From positions 568,348 to 632,347 of the forward strand of contig JADCRB010000016.1 of assembly GCA_021464245.1 (NCBI GenBank): 64,000 bases of DNA. Reading direction: 5' to 3'. A program made the translations under genes and the position numbers. Position 1 is the stretch's first letter, and the number at the start of each line of letters is the position of its first letter. This DNA is from Carallia brachiata. Its lineage: Eukaryota > Streptophyta > Magnoliopsida > Malpighiales > Rhizophoraceae. This document shows, one piece after another, positions 46,951 through 60,745 of the stretch. The notes under the pieces were generated by a model that did not search any database, was not told where the DNA came from, and saw only the letters and a list, made by a program, of their open reading frames with translations.

Positions 46951-46956
46951 AGGGGT

Positions 46957-49900
46957 AAATTGGGGTTTTTTTTCGATTTTGCACTCAAGGTTTTTCTCAA
47001 TCTCAACTTCAAAAGGTTAGTCACTAATAGATATGGTCTATCGTAGGCTCAGTCCAGCGAGCTCGGACTACAACTCAAGCCTAGGCTTCATTGAACAGAC
47101 CACTAAGAACCTACTGACAACTCGCACAAGGTCGCCTCAATAGCTCCCTTAGTCGCTTGCTCAGAGCTTGCCTCGAAGCTCGTCATAGCTCGCGGTATGC
47201 ACCCGAGTTCCATGAACTTCAGGCTATTAACTGATAGACCCCAATCACATCCATCACACATGGAACTAGAGTTTTTCAAACGTTAGACTATCGCCAGTAC
47301 CCCGGTAGGTATATAAGCTAGAGATGCGTGCCTAAGTAAGGGGCCAATTAAACACTAGACTATTGATTCCTCCAGGCAACCTCTCTAATCTTTGTATCCT
47401 CTAAAAACACACACCTTCTTAAGAACTTCCACACATGCACCGATGGAGCACCCACCTTCGGGATCTTGCCAGCATAGGCAAATCACGAGGACCTCACTAG
47501 GCCTCCTAGGTGGCTTCTAAACCTCTTACTAACTTGAGTGTCAGAGTGCTTACGCTGAGGCAACCCCCATCTTAAGCCTCATTGTTTTGCAGGTCCAGAG
47601 ACCATGCCCGACGGTTGCTGAGCTCACAGTCAAGGATAATCATCAATTGAAGTCATCTTTGGGAAATGAGAAGCTGTGTGAATTTTTCGCTCTTTTTTTC
47701 CTTTTGATAAATTGTTCCTTATCGAAAAATCTCTGGAAAAGTCCTGTACACTCTCTAATGAACCTAGTGATGCTGTTGTTATTCTCTTTTTTCCCAATTC
47801 AAGAACATGGACCTGTCGTAGACCCTCTAACCAGTGGTCAGGGGTTGGGCAGTTAGTCATTCTCTTTTGCCCCAACCTCAACTACTCATTAATTAGAGAA
47901 GCGATGGGGAAGGACATAAACAATTCAAAACCCTGAGGTTAGAGGTACATCAACAAGTCACAACCCTGAGGTTACATCAACTAAAGGGCTTACTGATTTG
48001 GAAAATAGCATCGAGGCCATGCATGCAACTCTAAATGCCTTCCTTATATCCCAAACAATTATGGCAACCAATGAGCTATCCTTAGAGGCAATGCCAAGTC
48101 CCATGCTATGGGATAATGCCGTTTTTGGGGAAAGAGCACATAATAATTCTCCACCGCACTCTAAAGGCGAAGCTCACGCTAGACAAAAATACCCTAGAAG
48201 GAGAAGACAAGAGGGGGAACCCATACATCCCGATGAGTTTAGACCTGTTGGTTTTTACGGCATCAAGAAAACAGACCATATGTATCCCGACAAATATGGA
48301 CGATGATTCTTTGTTTGACCCTTTTTATCGACCTCGACATCGGCGACCCACTCGCAAAGACTCTTTCACCTCAGAATTGAGAAAAGTGAAATCCGAAGGC
48401 AGTGAGACAATTGTGTCTGGGCACGATGACAACCCAACTCTGGGCGATGATGTGAAGACATGCAAGACTAGATTGCAGCCATATAGGAGTCCAAAAAAAC
48501 TTCACAAAAAGGATCCCATCAAAACTTGGAGTTACCTCTCTCTAAAAAAATCTAGGAAGTCTTAGTGTAGGAGAAGTTTAAACTTCCCTTAATGGAGTTG
48601 TACAATCGGACACTGGACCTCGAGGAATATTGAAGCTGTATAAAAATGCCCATGTCTTTGCATAGAACATTAGATGCAACGATGTGTAAAGCCTTTTCAA
48701 CAACTCTCAAGGGACCTGCCCAACGACAATACTTTTTTTTTACTGCTTACTTTGTTCAAAATTATGAGCGACTAGGAGACCAATTCCTTGCTAGATTTTC
48801 CACCAGTAAATGGAGAAAAAAAAATTCCACCACCTTAATGCCTCTACGAAAAAGGGCCGATGAATCCCTAAGAGAGTATGTTGCTAGGTTTAACAATGTC
48901 ATGCTAGACATAGGAGACCCAAGCTCAAAAATGGCAACCACTATCCTCATGGGAAGCCTATGGCAATTTGGCTTTATATGGTCTCTCCCTAAGACCCACT
49001 TTACACTTACGACCAGCTCATGAGCAATGCAGATTGCTTTATGAACTTGAAGAAAGCCAACCAAGACTTGGATGAGCTCTCAGAGTCATAGGTAATTTAA
49101 AAACATTTTAAACAAAAGACTAGGAAATGATTCAAGAAACGACAAAGAAAGAAGATAAAAATTCTCCCCCAGAAATTCGTTTCTCCTCAGGAGACATTTC
49201 GCAACAAGAGAAGATAATCTGGAGGGAGCAAGGTATTCTGTTTATACTATTGTAACATCTCGTTTTTCCAAGTGTTATTTGAAGTGCAAGACAAAAATCT
49301 TCTCGTCACGCCAACTAAGATAAAAGGAAAGTCAACCTAGAGCTACATAAATAAGTATTGTCATTTGCACTGTGACCACGACCATGACACATACAAACCT
49401 GCCAGCCTCAACAACGAGATAAAGAGGCTCATTATGTAGGGCTACCTACAAGAATTCATTCAAGTCCCTCTACAGCAAGAACAAGCTCAGCATGACAGCC
49501 TAGAGGGAGGCTCAAATCCTAACTGAGAAAAGTCTCTCAACTGCCTTTGGCACAAAGGCTGGACTTTGGAGCTAGCACCTCTACTACTGAAAGAGCTTCC
49601 CACTAGAGGCACCATCCATGTCATCATGGGTAGACTACCAAGCTGCTATAGTGAATTCTCATCAACTCCTTCCCCAACTCGGTAGGTACTTAATGTTTAA
49701 GGAAAGAGACACATGAAGGAAAATGTTTGACTACCCAGTCATTTTCATTGATGACGACCTCCATGACATCAAGTACCCCCACAACGACCCATTTGTGATC
49801 TTTTTCTCATGGGAGGTTTCGATGTCAAAAGAGTTATGATGGATACAGGCAACTTGGTCAACATCCTCTATTCAAAGGCTTTTGATCAAATGAAGTTCCA

Positions 49901-52900
49901 TGTTGATGACCTCCAAGCAGTCAACTTCCTTCTCTATGAATATTTAAGAGAAGTAATATGCCCTTGAGGATACATCGAGGTCCCGATAGTATTTGGGGTA
50001 GCTCCTATTACAAGCTTGGTCAACCTCTAGCTCGTTCTGGTCAACCTCCCCTCCTCATATAACATGATATTGGGATGCTTAGGGCTAAAAGCTCTTGATG
50101 CTGTGGTATCCGTCAAACACCTCAAGCTGAAATTCCCCACTTCTTGGGGGATATGAGAAGTTAAAGCATCCTAAAAGCAAGCTCGAGAACTCTAGGTTTC
50201 ATGGATTAAAAGTTGACAAAAGCAACCTATTGTGGATATAGCCAGTCTTGACTATCGTCTTGATGAGCAAAAGGAACAAGACGTCCCAGCTGATGGACTT
50301 GTCTTGGTCCTCGAAGACCAAATGACCCCTTTAGGACTGTGTAGATCGGAGAGAGATTAGAAGGAAAAGTAAGGGATGACATTGTCCATTTTCTTTAATT
50401 GCACCAAGAGGTTTTGGCATGGATACCAGTTGACATGCTTGGCATCGATCCAGAAGTCATGATGCATAAGTTGGAGGTGGATAGTAAGGATTTCCTAGTA
50501 AAGTAGCAAAAACATAACATGTCATTGGAAAGGCTCATGGCTGGTGAGGAAGGAGTGGACAAGCTCCTCAAAGTAGGGTTCATTTGTGAGATCATGTACC
50601 TCGATTGGTTTGCCATCGCTGTTATGGTTAAAAACACAACGGCAAGTAGCGAATGTGTGTCAACTTCATAGATCTCAACAAAGCTGACCCAAAAGACAAC
50701 TTTCGCTTCCTCACATTGACCAGCTTGTGGATAGAACCTTTGGTCATGAGCTCCTCACATTCATGGATGCATTGTTGGGGTACAACTAGGTCCCATTATA
50801 TGGTCTAGACCTAGAGAAGACCTCTTTTATCACAAAATAAGGTGTGCACTGTTACAATGTTATGCCTTTTGGTTTTAAGAATGCATGGATGATGTACCAG
50901 AAACTTGTCAATAACGTGTTCCAACCTCAAATCGGGCAGAATATGGAGGTTTATGTAGACGATATGCTGGTCAAAAGTAGAACTTTTGCTGAGCACCTCC
51001 GAGACCATAAAGAAACATTTGCCACCTTGAACTACCATAGTATAAAGCTCAACCCATCAAAATAAGCTTTTGGAGTCCGGTCAGGAAAATTACTAGGTTT
51101 CCTCGTGTCCAACAGAGGTATCAAAGCAAACCCAAAGAAAATTGAGGCTATCCAACACCTCCAGTCTTCAATGTGCATCACAGATGTCTAAATATTGATG
51201 GGGATGACAACATATTTCAACTGTACATACCTAAATTTAGAGACAAGCAGTTATTATTTTTTCGTTTGATCAAGCAGATGCAGGAATTTGAGTGCACAGA
51301 GACTGAAACAATATTTATCATCACTTATATTACTTAACAAGCCAGTTTTGAAGGAAGACATCTACTTGTACCTCTTGGCAAACGACATGTGGTCAGCTCT
51401 GTCCTAGTCTGAGAAGTAGAAAAGGTGTAGAGACTCATGTAATAGTCAGCAACATACTACAAGTCATCGAACTTTGCTACCCAAAGTTTGACAAGTTGGC
51501 TTTCGCCCTGGTTACTATAGCACGAAAACTGTGACCCTACATCTAGGGCAATAGAATCATTGTTCTAACTAACGAGCCTCTCATATTGGTCCTATATAGA
51601 CCTTAGGTTGCTGGAAGATTACTGTAGTAATCCATTGCTAGGCAAATTTGATATCCGCTTTACTACCATCAAGTCCCAAGCCTTAGCAGATGTCATCAAC
51701 AAGTGCTCTGAATGTGAGGAGCTCGTGATATCAAATTCTAGACGTTACACGTTGGTGGGTTCTCTAACAAGGAAAGGGGTAGAGTTGGATTAATTTTTGC
51801 AAGACCAAACAAAATCACCTTAGAATATGCTCTACGATTTTCAGTTCGCGACTTATAACAATGAAGTTAATTATGAGGCTCCTATTTGGGAATGGAGATT
51901 GTTAAGGCCCTTAGGATCAAGCAACTACAGATATACAATGTCTTATAACTTGTTGTTGGATAAGTGACCGAAGAATTTGAGGCCAGAGAAGAGTAAATGG
52001 AAAATTACCTTTCAAAGTCTGATCACTTATGTCTATCGTTGAGTAAGCTAGAGTGGCAATCACCATAGGCTATGTACTGAGAGTCAAGAATTCTCGTACA
52101 GATGCTTTGTCCAAAGTACAAAATATCCTTTAGCCCAGGATCGGTTGAGTGACAAACAAGCTATGCAGTAGCCTCAACAGAAGCTAAACCAGTTTTCCAA
52201 GATCCTTCATAGATAGATCCCATCTTAGCAAACTTACGACATAACGAGCTCCCTGAGGACCTAATGCAAGGTAAAGAAATTCAGTATAGAGAAGTGTGCA
52301 ATGTCATCCTTAATGACTGACTATATAAGGACTCTTCTCACAATTGCTGTTGAGATGCCTCACCCTGGCCATCTATATAACGTGCAAAATATATGAAGAA
52401 GTCTACAACACCTATGACGTGGCTCAAATTATGTAATAGAAAATCTGCAAGTAGGGATACTAGCCTATTTTGGTCGAACATGCATAACAGTACTTTATTA
52501 AGTTGATACCTACGAGAGATTTAGCAACATCTCGGCCACCTCGACCCCCAAGCTCACATTGTCCACACTCTATGGTCATTTGCTCAGTGGGGTCTCGACA
52601 TCATAGGCTCATTCCCTCTTGCAAAAGGAAGAAGAGAGTACGCAACAGTGCTCATGAACTATTTCACGAAGTGGACAAAATCGAAGGCTCTTACCCTCCA
52701 TCACTGCTACAAAAATCCAAGCTTTTGTCTGGAAATAAATCATTTGTCGGTTTGGTGTTCCCAAAGCATTCATCATTGACAATAAAAAGTAGTTCGACAG
52801 TGATTGCTTTTGGGAATTCTGTAAGAATCACTAAACAATTTGTAGTTTTCTTGCATCCTCAGACCAACGGACAAGTAGAAGTTATCAATATGAACATCAA

Positions 52901-53460
52901 CTGTGGCCTCAAGAAGCACTTGGGACAAAAGAAGGGGGACTGGGTAGACAAATTACTTGACGTCCTCTAAGCGTATCGAACTACCAAAGAAAACAACAAA
53001 TGAAACCCCCTTCTCCCTCACCTTTGGAACTAAAACCATGATGCTGGTAGAAATCGGAGAACCAAGCCTCCGTAACAATCAGTTATAACAGGAAGAAAAT
53101 GACGACCTTTTAAAGGACGAGCTCGACATCATGAAAGTAAAAAAAATGAGCTTCTATTTGGGCAGAAGCTTGTGATTAAAAACTGGGACAATACCTTGAA
53201 AGGAGGTGAGGCCATGCCTTTTTGCCATTGGTGACCTTGTCCTCAGATGTTGGGAACCAACAAAAGTAAAAAGGGTACTAGCCAGCTTGCCTTGAATTGT
53301 GAACGCCCCTACAAAATCAAATGATCATCCTTGGTAGTTACATACTCGAGCAACTGGCCGGAACCCTTATTCTGCGAGCATGAAACTTTGCTAACTTGAG
53401 AAAATATTGTTCCAAGTTTTCTAGGTCAATGGTAGCCCTATACCAAAAACTAAGCCATAA
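46957..53460 (+). mobile_element. decayed Ty3/gypsy retrotransposon, Tat-like
   Basis: Plus-strand gag-pol relic in many frames. 47000-47640 resembles an LTR/leader (TTGAGTGTCAGAGTGCTTAC motif, then CATTGTTTTGCAGGT). The gag domain is at 48650-49100 (for example RADESLREYVARFNN). A protease-like MMDTGNLVNILYSKAFDQM lies near 49840-49900. The reverse transcriptase is at 50560-51180, with CYNVMPFGFKNAWMMYQKL and active site YVDD at 50952-50963 in the YVDDMLVKS context typical of Tat/Ogre-type elements. Integrase C-terminal peptides such as HPQTNGQVEV lie at 52600-53050. No matching 3' LTR was found, so the right end is lost or too diverged. Confidence 0.85.
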
Positions 53461-53839
53461 GTATGTTGGAATATCAAAACTAAGCTCGAAAACCATTACA
53501 GTACTCCTTGGTGGGTGAACGTATATTATCAGATAGAATGCTAAGCTTTAAGATAAGGGGGTTGAGGAGCTAGAGATAGGTAAAGTATTTATTTGGATGG
53601 GAGATAAGGTAATAGGTTGTGATAAGGTTGCTGAACGGGATAAGGATGAAAAAGTATTTTGAGGAGGGACTCTATGGAAAGGCAACGTACCTACTAAGGA
53701 AGCAAAGTGAGAAAGCACAGTGCTAGTTAATTGAAGCCATTATTGGAGAGAAGGCATCTTATTGGTGACTAGCATTGATAGTTTACAAAAGTAAAGAAAG
53801 GTAGATTCGTTGAAATTAACACGTTTGACAATATAGACC
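53461..53839. other. DNA between two retrotransposon relics, nothing recognised
   Basis: Purine-rich on the plus strand (GATAAGG and GGAGA words). It could be the 3' LTR remnant of the gypsy element on its left, but no partner sequence was found. Confidence 0.35.
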
Positions 53840-56135
53840 CTACCTATTTTTTGTATAGACAAAAATACCCACAATGATTAGTGAATTGAGTGAGAAAAAT
53901 ACAAGCTTTGCTAAGAAAAGACATTTTCTATGAATTATATAGACAGAGAAGAGGAAAAATTGTGCATCCAAATATTTTAAGTGAATTAAATGGAGGATTC
54001 TTATTGTAAAGAGACCAAAATGAAGCACTATTTTTGATGGACACTAAAGGAAGATCATTTATTAAAGTCACGCTTGTTTGAAAGGCATAATGCCAAAATC
54101 TTATCAACACATTTGCGTCAGCAAGAAGGGTCAGTCCAGTATCTATGATATGTTGTATTTTGCATTCTGCCACGCCTTTTTGCTCGTGTGTGTACAGCCA
54201 AGTAATACGATGTACGACACCAATTTGTTTAAAGAAGTAGTGTAATTTTTGGTATTCACCATTAAAGTCATATTGGAACACTTTACTATATTTGGAACTT
54301 AAGTTTAACATATGACTAAAATTGAAGAAAAATTAGGAAAACCTCACTTTTATTTCTAAGAAAATAAATCCAAGTAAACCTAGTGTCGTCATCAATGAAC
54401 AAGATAAAATCATGAAATCCTAATAAAGATATGGTTGGAGCTGATCCCCACACATCCAAGCGAACCAATTCAAACGACATCTTACTGCTATGCTCAACTA
54501 ATGGGAAAATTTTATGTGGACAGTTTACCTAATTGACAAGCTTGACAAACAATGACAATAGATGAAGACCAAGGCAAGTTATTTTGATGAAGGATTCGAA
54601 TAACTTTTCTAGCTTGAGGGTAACCAAATCTAGCGTGCCAGTCAGTAAAGGATACATTCTCTCTGATCAAAGCATGTTTCAATTCTTGTGGTAGACCATA
54701 CAATTCATTGTCATTGTGCCCTCGCAATAGGATTGCTTGTGCCTGTTGATCCTTGATTTGAAAATGGGATGGCCAAAATTCAAAGAGACAAGAGTTAACA
54801 TTAGCAAATCATTAAATAGATAATAAGGACTTGGTAATTTTTGGCACTAACAATGTATCTTTTAAAAGAAATTTGCGACTAATAGTTGAATAAATAGAAA
54901 GTCCATATTTTAAAATCGACAAACTTTTACCATTTCCAACCTAGATTTGGTCACCTCCAATGTAATTTGATGCAATGTTGAGATTGGCAATGTCTAGTAT
55001 AAGATGGTAGGTTGCACTAATATCTGGGTACCATGGTAGACTTGAATTTTAGTGTTGATATTGTTAAGGAAAATTAGGTGTTGGAGCAGAGTATTGAGAG
55101 CTTTATAAGGTCCAATATGATGCCATGTTTCCTGAGGCGAGTCTTCCTGAGTAACATATTGATTTCGACAACGATCCGCTGTGTAGTTTATATAAACACA
55201 AATTTGTCATGGTCCATTGTGTTTTTAACACGAATTTATATACATGTTTCTTGAACAATTTTGTTGAGAAGATGTGCCTGTTTTTCGTGAAAATTGTTGT
55301 CTAGCATCACCTAGTTTATTACCACAGCCTTGGTTAAAATTATTTCTATTTGGTTGGTGTGGTCGCGGGAAGCTATAAACCAAGTTTGCTAAAGGACTTT
55401 CCTAAGTATCCCACAGAAGAATTTCATAGGATGTAAGTTGCCTGTGTGGTTCCGAAAACGTCACTGGCTCCTTTCTCAGATTAAGAGTGATGATTATTGC
55501 ATGATAATCACTTCCTATATTCCTGTATACAATGGCATTAAATTCTGCATTGGTAATCTTGGGTCAGGTTGCCGCTAATTCATCAACTAGAGCCTTACCT
55601 CAATGGAGATATTAGGAGACTAACGTATAATTCTTTTTTAGCTTTCACAACTCAATATTTAATTGGAGTTGTCGGTTTTGAGATATAGAGCCCATGTCAT
55701 TGATAGAGCCTTCCATGCCTTATAAGATGATTTAAGGCCAATAATGTATGAGAACACCTCTTTTTAGAAGTGATAGAATCCATGACAATACTAGTTGATC
55801 TTTTTTAAACCACTACTCTTATTCGAGATTGGTTATGGATTGCTCAGAATTGTTTGGTAATGGTAAAGTTTCGGGAGGTGCGACAATTGTTCCATAGATA
55901 TAACCTGTGAGGCGATGATAGTTAAGAAGCAACATTAATTGAGTATGCCAAGCAAGATAATTTTTGGTATTGAGTTTTACGGCAAAAGATTGACTAGAAA
56001 TCTTAAAGATTGGGGTAAAGGTAGTGGTTATAGATGTTGTAGCGGTTGAAGAAGAGGAGGAGGGGGAAGTAGTTGAAGAAACAGTTGAAGCCATTGTTTA
56101 TGGACTTTTCGGCTTTGATACCAATCAAGTTTGGT
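53840..56135 (-). mobile_element. copia fragment, minus strand (gag to integrase)
   Basis: Minus-strand copia in the order primer site, gag, GAG-pre-integrase, integrase. gag starts at ATG 56094 and holds KLNTKNYLAWHTQLMLLL; the GAG-pre-integrase part is at 54512-54727 (SFTDWHARFGYPQARKV ... CQACQLGK); the integrase core is at 53930-54311 (FNGEYQKLHYFF, HEQKGVAECK). Reverse transcriptase is absent, so the 3' half is deleted. Coding is interrupted by stops in between. Confidence 0.85.
56111..56124 (-). other. primer-binding site of the minus-strand copia fragment
   Basis: On the minus strand TTGGTATCAAAGCC lies 17 bases before the gag ATG. It matches the usual TGGTATCAGAGC site for initiator-Met tRNA with one change. 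The 5' LTR would lie at higher coordinates. Confidence 0.75.
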
Positions 56136-56389
56136 GAATGCTATGTATTTTCATAAATTCAAAGAGTAAATAGTACAACAGATACATATATATATTTCAA
56201 GCCTACAAAAATGATGATTGATGACTAGTAGGTCATACGGCTAAGCCCAAGGTAAAACAAACAAAACTAATTTGAAGACACCCCATATACTTCCAAATTT
56301 GACATTGAAATATGTTCTATACATTCCCAATTTCTAGTATAACATCAAAGATCTTAATTGTGCAGTGACATTTTTACTTCTTATTGTGA

Positions 56390-57980
56390 ATTTTCAGACT
56401 TATCTTTGGGAAGGATATTGGCAGTGCTGAGGAACGAAATGACTTATACTATCTATCGATTGTTAGTTTTCCTCCTAAATCAACATCTCTTAAAGAATTT
56501 TTCTTTATCTGCAGTTGTCTAATACTAATGTAATGCTATGGCATCAACGCCTTCGACATCCTATTTTTACCTATTTATACCTCTTGCATTTACATTTGCT
56601 AATCAGTAAAGATGCCAATTTCTTGCATTGTGAACAATGCATCTATGCCAAGAACACCAAAAAAAATTATTCTACTCAATCTTACAAACCTTCAAAACCA
56701 TTTTATTTAAATTTGTTCAAAGAATATGGATAGAGGATTGAAAGACATTTTGAACAAATTTATGGAATTGTTTAAAGATTTCACCAACTTTTGATTTTTC
56801 TTTTATGAACAATGCCCAACAAACTCAAGTGTGATTATTAATAAAAGTGAATAACCATCTTATCCCAATGAGACTTGAAATAAGAGCAAGTCTAGAAACC
56901 ATTACCTTATCAACCATGGTATTGTTCATCAGATTTCATGGGGTTTCTTTCCACAGCAAAATGGAATTGCTGAACAAAAAAATCGACATCTTCTTACAAT
57001 TGCATAGTCAATAATGTTTGCCAGTAATGTGCCCAATTCTTTTTAAGGAGAAACCATTCGCATAGCATCATATCTCACCAATTACTTACCTTTTAAGAGC
57101 TTACAATTTCAAACCCCTTTGAGCTGCTCGAAATATTTCCTCAAATTCGTCTTTACAATCTCTTGAAGGCAAGAATTTGGATGAAAATAGACATTAGGAT
57201 TCAACGATTTCTCTTCCAATTTCATTTCCTTTATTAGAAAATAGTCGTAATACTGAATCATTCCAAGATATTTATCCAGGGGAAAACATACAACAAAGGA
57301 AGTGTTGGTTTATTCTAGAAAAGGAAAAAGCTACTCAACAAGGTTAATTATCCAATCCGGAGCCAAGTCCAGAAGACACAAGGGAAAACATTGCATAAAT
57401 AAAAGATCTAAATGTTCCTATTGCAATTAGAAATAAGGTAAGATTTTGCACTTAACATTTTTTTGCTAATCATTTGACATATTCAAAGTTATCTCCTCAA
57501 TATAGGGCATTCACTACAAAGCTAAACGGTATAGGGACTTCCAAGGATATCCATAGAGCGTTGAAAGATCCAAAGTAAAAGGCTAATGTGCTAGAAGAGA
57601 TTAAGGCATTAAAAGAAAATAACATATGGGAGATTGTCAAACTACCAAAAAAAAGACGATTATTGGGTGTAAATCAGTGTTTACGATAAAACACAATTCA
57701 AACAAGACCGTATAAAGGTACAAAGCCATATTGGTGGCCTAAGGATTCACCCAAACCTTTAGCATAGGATACGACGAAACTTTGTTCTAGTTACAAAATT
57801 GATTCCATTAAAGTGATGATATCTTTACCTGCCAATCTTGATTGGGAGTTGCATTAGATAGACATAAAAAATGCCTTCTTGAATGGGGAGTTGGAAAAAG
57901 AAATTTACATGAGGATTCCACTTGGATTTGAGAACGAAGAAGAAACATAGAAGGTATATAAGCTAAAAAGGTATGTATAT
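56390..57980 (+). mobile_element. copia fragment, plus strand (pre-integrase to RT start)
   Basis: Decayed copia pol: GAG-pre-integrase peptide LWHQRLRHPIFTYLYL near 56540, integrase peptide FPQQNGIAEQKNRHL near 56948-56992, and the reverse-transcriptase N-terminal part at 57590-57980 (IKALKENNIWEIVKLP, DIKNAFLNGELEKEIYM). It stops abruptly at the KLK motif near 57980, where another element's sequence begins. Many stops. Confidence 0.8.
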
Positions 57981-58039
57981 AGTTGTCAGGTGGATTCCTG
58001 AATTAGGGTTTTTGTTTTGTCTTTCATTCTACATCGATT

Positions 58040-58051
58040 TGGTATCAGAGC
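58040..58051 (+). other. primer-binding site of the right-hand gypsy element
   Basis: TGGTATCAGAGC, a perfect complement to the 3' end of plant initiator-Met tRNA, lies just after a CTACA that could close the 5' LTR. Confidence 0.85.
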
Positions 58052-60073
58052 AAACCTTCGACCCAAACCTGCTTTCGATCCAAATCACAAGCAAAAAGCC
58101 TCCCAAATCTTGTTTTCAACCTTCGTTGAACTTGAGATCAAACACAAACACCATTGAAATTTGTAAAAATCGCTCAAAATACCTTAAAAATCACAAAAAA
58201 TCCTCAAACAAAACTTCTGGTTTGCACTATTGGGGGGCAAGATACCAAAATGCTGCTGTCGCCACCGCTGCCACACTGCCGGTTGCGAAGATACCTAAAG
58301 GCACCTTTTTAGAACCATTGACCCTTGATTTGTCCACCCTGACATTCTTGAGCTGAAAAAATGACCGGAAAACCTCGAACGGCCATCTGAAAGTTGCTAT
58401 TGTCCCTTTCTCCGATGCGTCTCCACCTCCCAACTGTACATTGAGAACGCACAACAACGGCCGGAAAAATTCTCCAACGTCTGATTTGGTGATTTCCATC
58501 CTTATTAGACCCAAATCCATCTTCCTCGACGCCAACCGAGCGTTTCTTCTCCTCGTGCTGTCGTTTGCCACTGTTCGCTTGCGGTTAGGATTCCATTGTC
58601 GTGGTTAGCTCTTCTCTGTCCACTGAGGGAGCTTTCACTAGCCCCTACTATTGTTAACGCTCCCTGACCTTTCCAGAGCTTGCCTTTTTGTCATCAGAGA
58701 ACAGTTCTATAGTCACAGCCCCCTGAGAAAAGGTTTAGTTTGAGATTTTGAGTTATTTGTCTCCTTTGGAAAATTAAGATTAATATTTTAGTTAGTTGAT
58801 TTTAAGTAGATTTGTTTTTAGGTCAAAAAAAATCTTGCTCACCAAAAACGACAAACTAGAAACTTAAATAGTCGTCGTAATTGGTCTTTTATTTTACTGT
58901 TTTTGTTACCATGTCCTTATTAACATACTTTTTATCTTCCTTTGATTGTACTTTTATTTTACTATAACTTATTTTATTTTAACCATAGTTTTATTTTACC
59001 ATAGCATTGTCATTTGCATTATTGTTATTATTTATTTTTAATTGTGTGCATTATAGTATTTTATAATCTTTATTACTTTTTACAACTAGTGTGTTATCTC
59101 AGCATAACCTTTCTTTTGCAACAAAATGGTCAACAATAAAAAAGGCGTCAAATTTACCACCAAACCCTCCTCTAAAATAGATGAACTTCGAGAGGAAATT
59201 TGAGCCACATAATCTGCCCATCAGTTCGACATGAATAGTCTTAGAACTGATTTTGCAGATTTGTCCACCTAGCTGAATAATATTTTAAAACATCTGAACA
59301 AACAACTAGTGAATGAGTCTGTTAGACAACCAATTGGGGCAACCCGTGTTGAGAGTTCTGTCAATGCCCAATTTCTTATGCTTTACCCGCACGACCTTAA
59401 GAATTTAATCACCTTGAGACTAACAGTTAAGTTTTCCCCCCAATGGAAACTTAAATGATCAAATTAATGAAGGTGATTTTTAGCGTAATGCATTTCCTAC
59501 TCGCTAAGTCTCTAAAGGTACACGTAGGCATCCTATTCGTGATTTGCCTGAGAATGTGCATACTCAAATTCATGATAGCTATCCTAGGCCACAACACATG
59601 CATGTACATTTAGATCACAATGACATGACTAGAAAGATCAAGTTAGATGCTCTGGAATATAATGGTGAATTCAATGCTAAAGTGTTTATGGATTAGCTTG
59701 ATAGTTTAGAGGATTATTTTGATTGGTATGGCATGAATGATCTTCAGCGTGTCCATTTTGCTAAAATGAAATTAATAGGGTATGCTAAGAAATTCTAGTA
59801 GAATGAGCTTCGTAAATCTAAACGTTTAGGTGAGCCTCCTATTATTCTATGAGAAGTCATGAAATTGAAGCTCAATGCTAAATATATTCCCACCTATCAT
59901 AAGAATCAGCTCTATACTCAACTCCTAACTCTTAGGCAATCAACTTAAAGTGTCACTACCTATATATCTAAATTCGAAGAGCTTCTCTTTAGGTGTGAGC
60001 TGTATAAAGTCCCTTTCCTTACTGGCAACCGTTTTGTTAACGGTCTCAAACTTGAGATCCAAAAGGGGTCATT

Positions 60074-60745
60074 TTGCTTGGTCCTGATTCTTTGGAAAAA
60101 TCCTATCCCAAGGCCTCGAAGGTGGAAAGGTATGCTAAGACCTCTTCATTCATACGCTCGTCCCTCTCTATTGGAGTGCGTGCAACCAAAACCTCCTTTG
60201 CTTTTGGTCTCACTTCTCAGTCTAAATCTGTCGATCCGTCGACTCTTTTGCATTCCACTCCTACCACTTATCATCTAGTAGGATCTGCTTTCGAACCTCG
60301 CGTGAGTAAATCTCCCGTTGAGTGTTTTTGTTGCCACAAAAAGGGTTATATTACCTCTCATTGTCCTGACCATGATCTCGTTAGGGGAAAAGAGTCTGAT
60401 GATCTCCCAGAGAGTGAAAATATAGTTGTTGATCCCTTGGAGAACTTTGGTGAAGATGATGAATTCTTAGAGGACTTCAAGGAAGATAACCAGTACTTCA
60501 TTGTTGTTTGGTGTGTTTTGTCTACCATCTTGGACAATGATATATGGAAATGTACAAGCATATTCCACACCTACATCAGATCTGGAGGTCACAGTTGTAA
60601 GCTAGTTATTGATGGAGGGAGTACCATGAATGTTATTGTAAAGTCTACCCTTTCGAAGTTGAACCTGAAGGAAAAATCACGCCCTCAACCATTCTGCGTA
60701 GCTTGGGTGAATAAACCACCATATCAGTCACTGAATGGTGCTTAG
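60074..60745 (+). pseudogene. gag C-terminus and protease of the right-hand gypsy element
   Basis: The longest surviving open part of the element, about 223 codons. It holds the degenerate zinc knuckle, an acidic stretch (EDDEFLEDFKEDNQ) and the aspartic-protease active site D-G-G in VIDGGSTMNV. Normal elements continue in frame into reverse transcriptase; here a TAG follows at about 60743. Confidence 0.8.

Larger units (their letters stand above)
40916..46951 (+). mobile_element. Ty1/copia retrotransposon 1, both LTRs present
   Basis: Complete in layout (LTR, gag-pol, polypurine tract, LTR), about 6.0 kb, but dead in coding. Flanks TGGGT (40911-40915) and GGGGT (46952-46956) may be a 5-bp target-site duplication with one mismatch. 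No standard initiator-Met tRNA primer site was found after the left LTR. Confidence 0.9.

Noticed and set aside
58227..58571. 114-codon minus-strand open frame
   Set aside because: Lies in the leader of a plus-strand gypsy element and matches nothing known.
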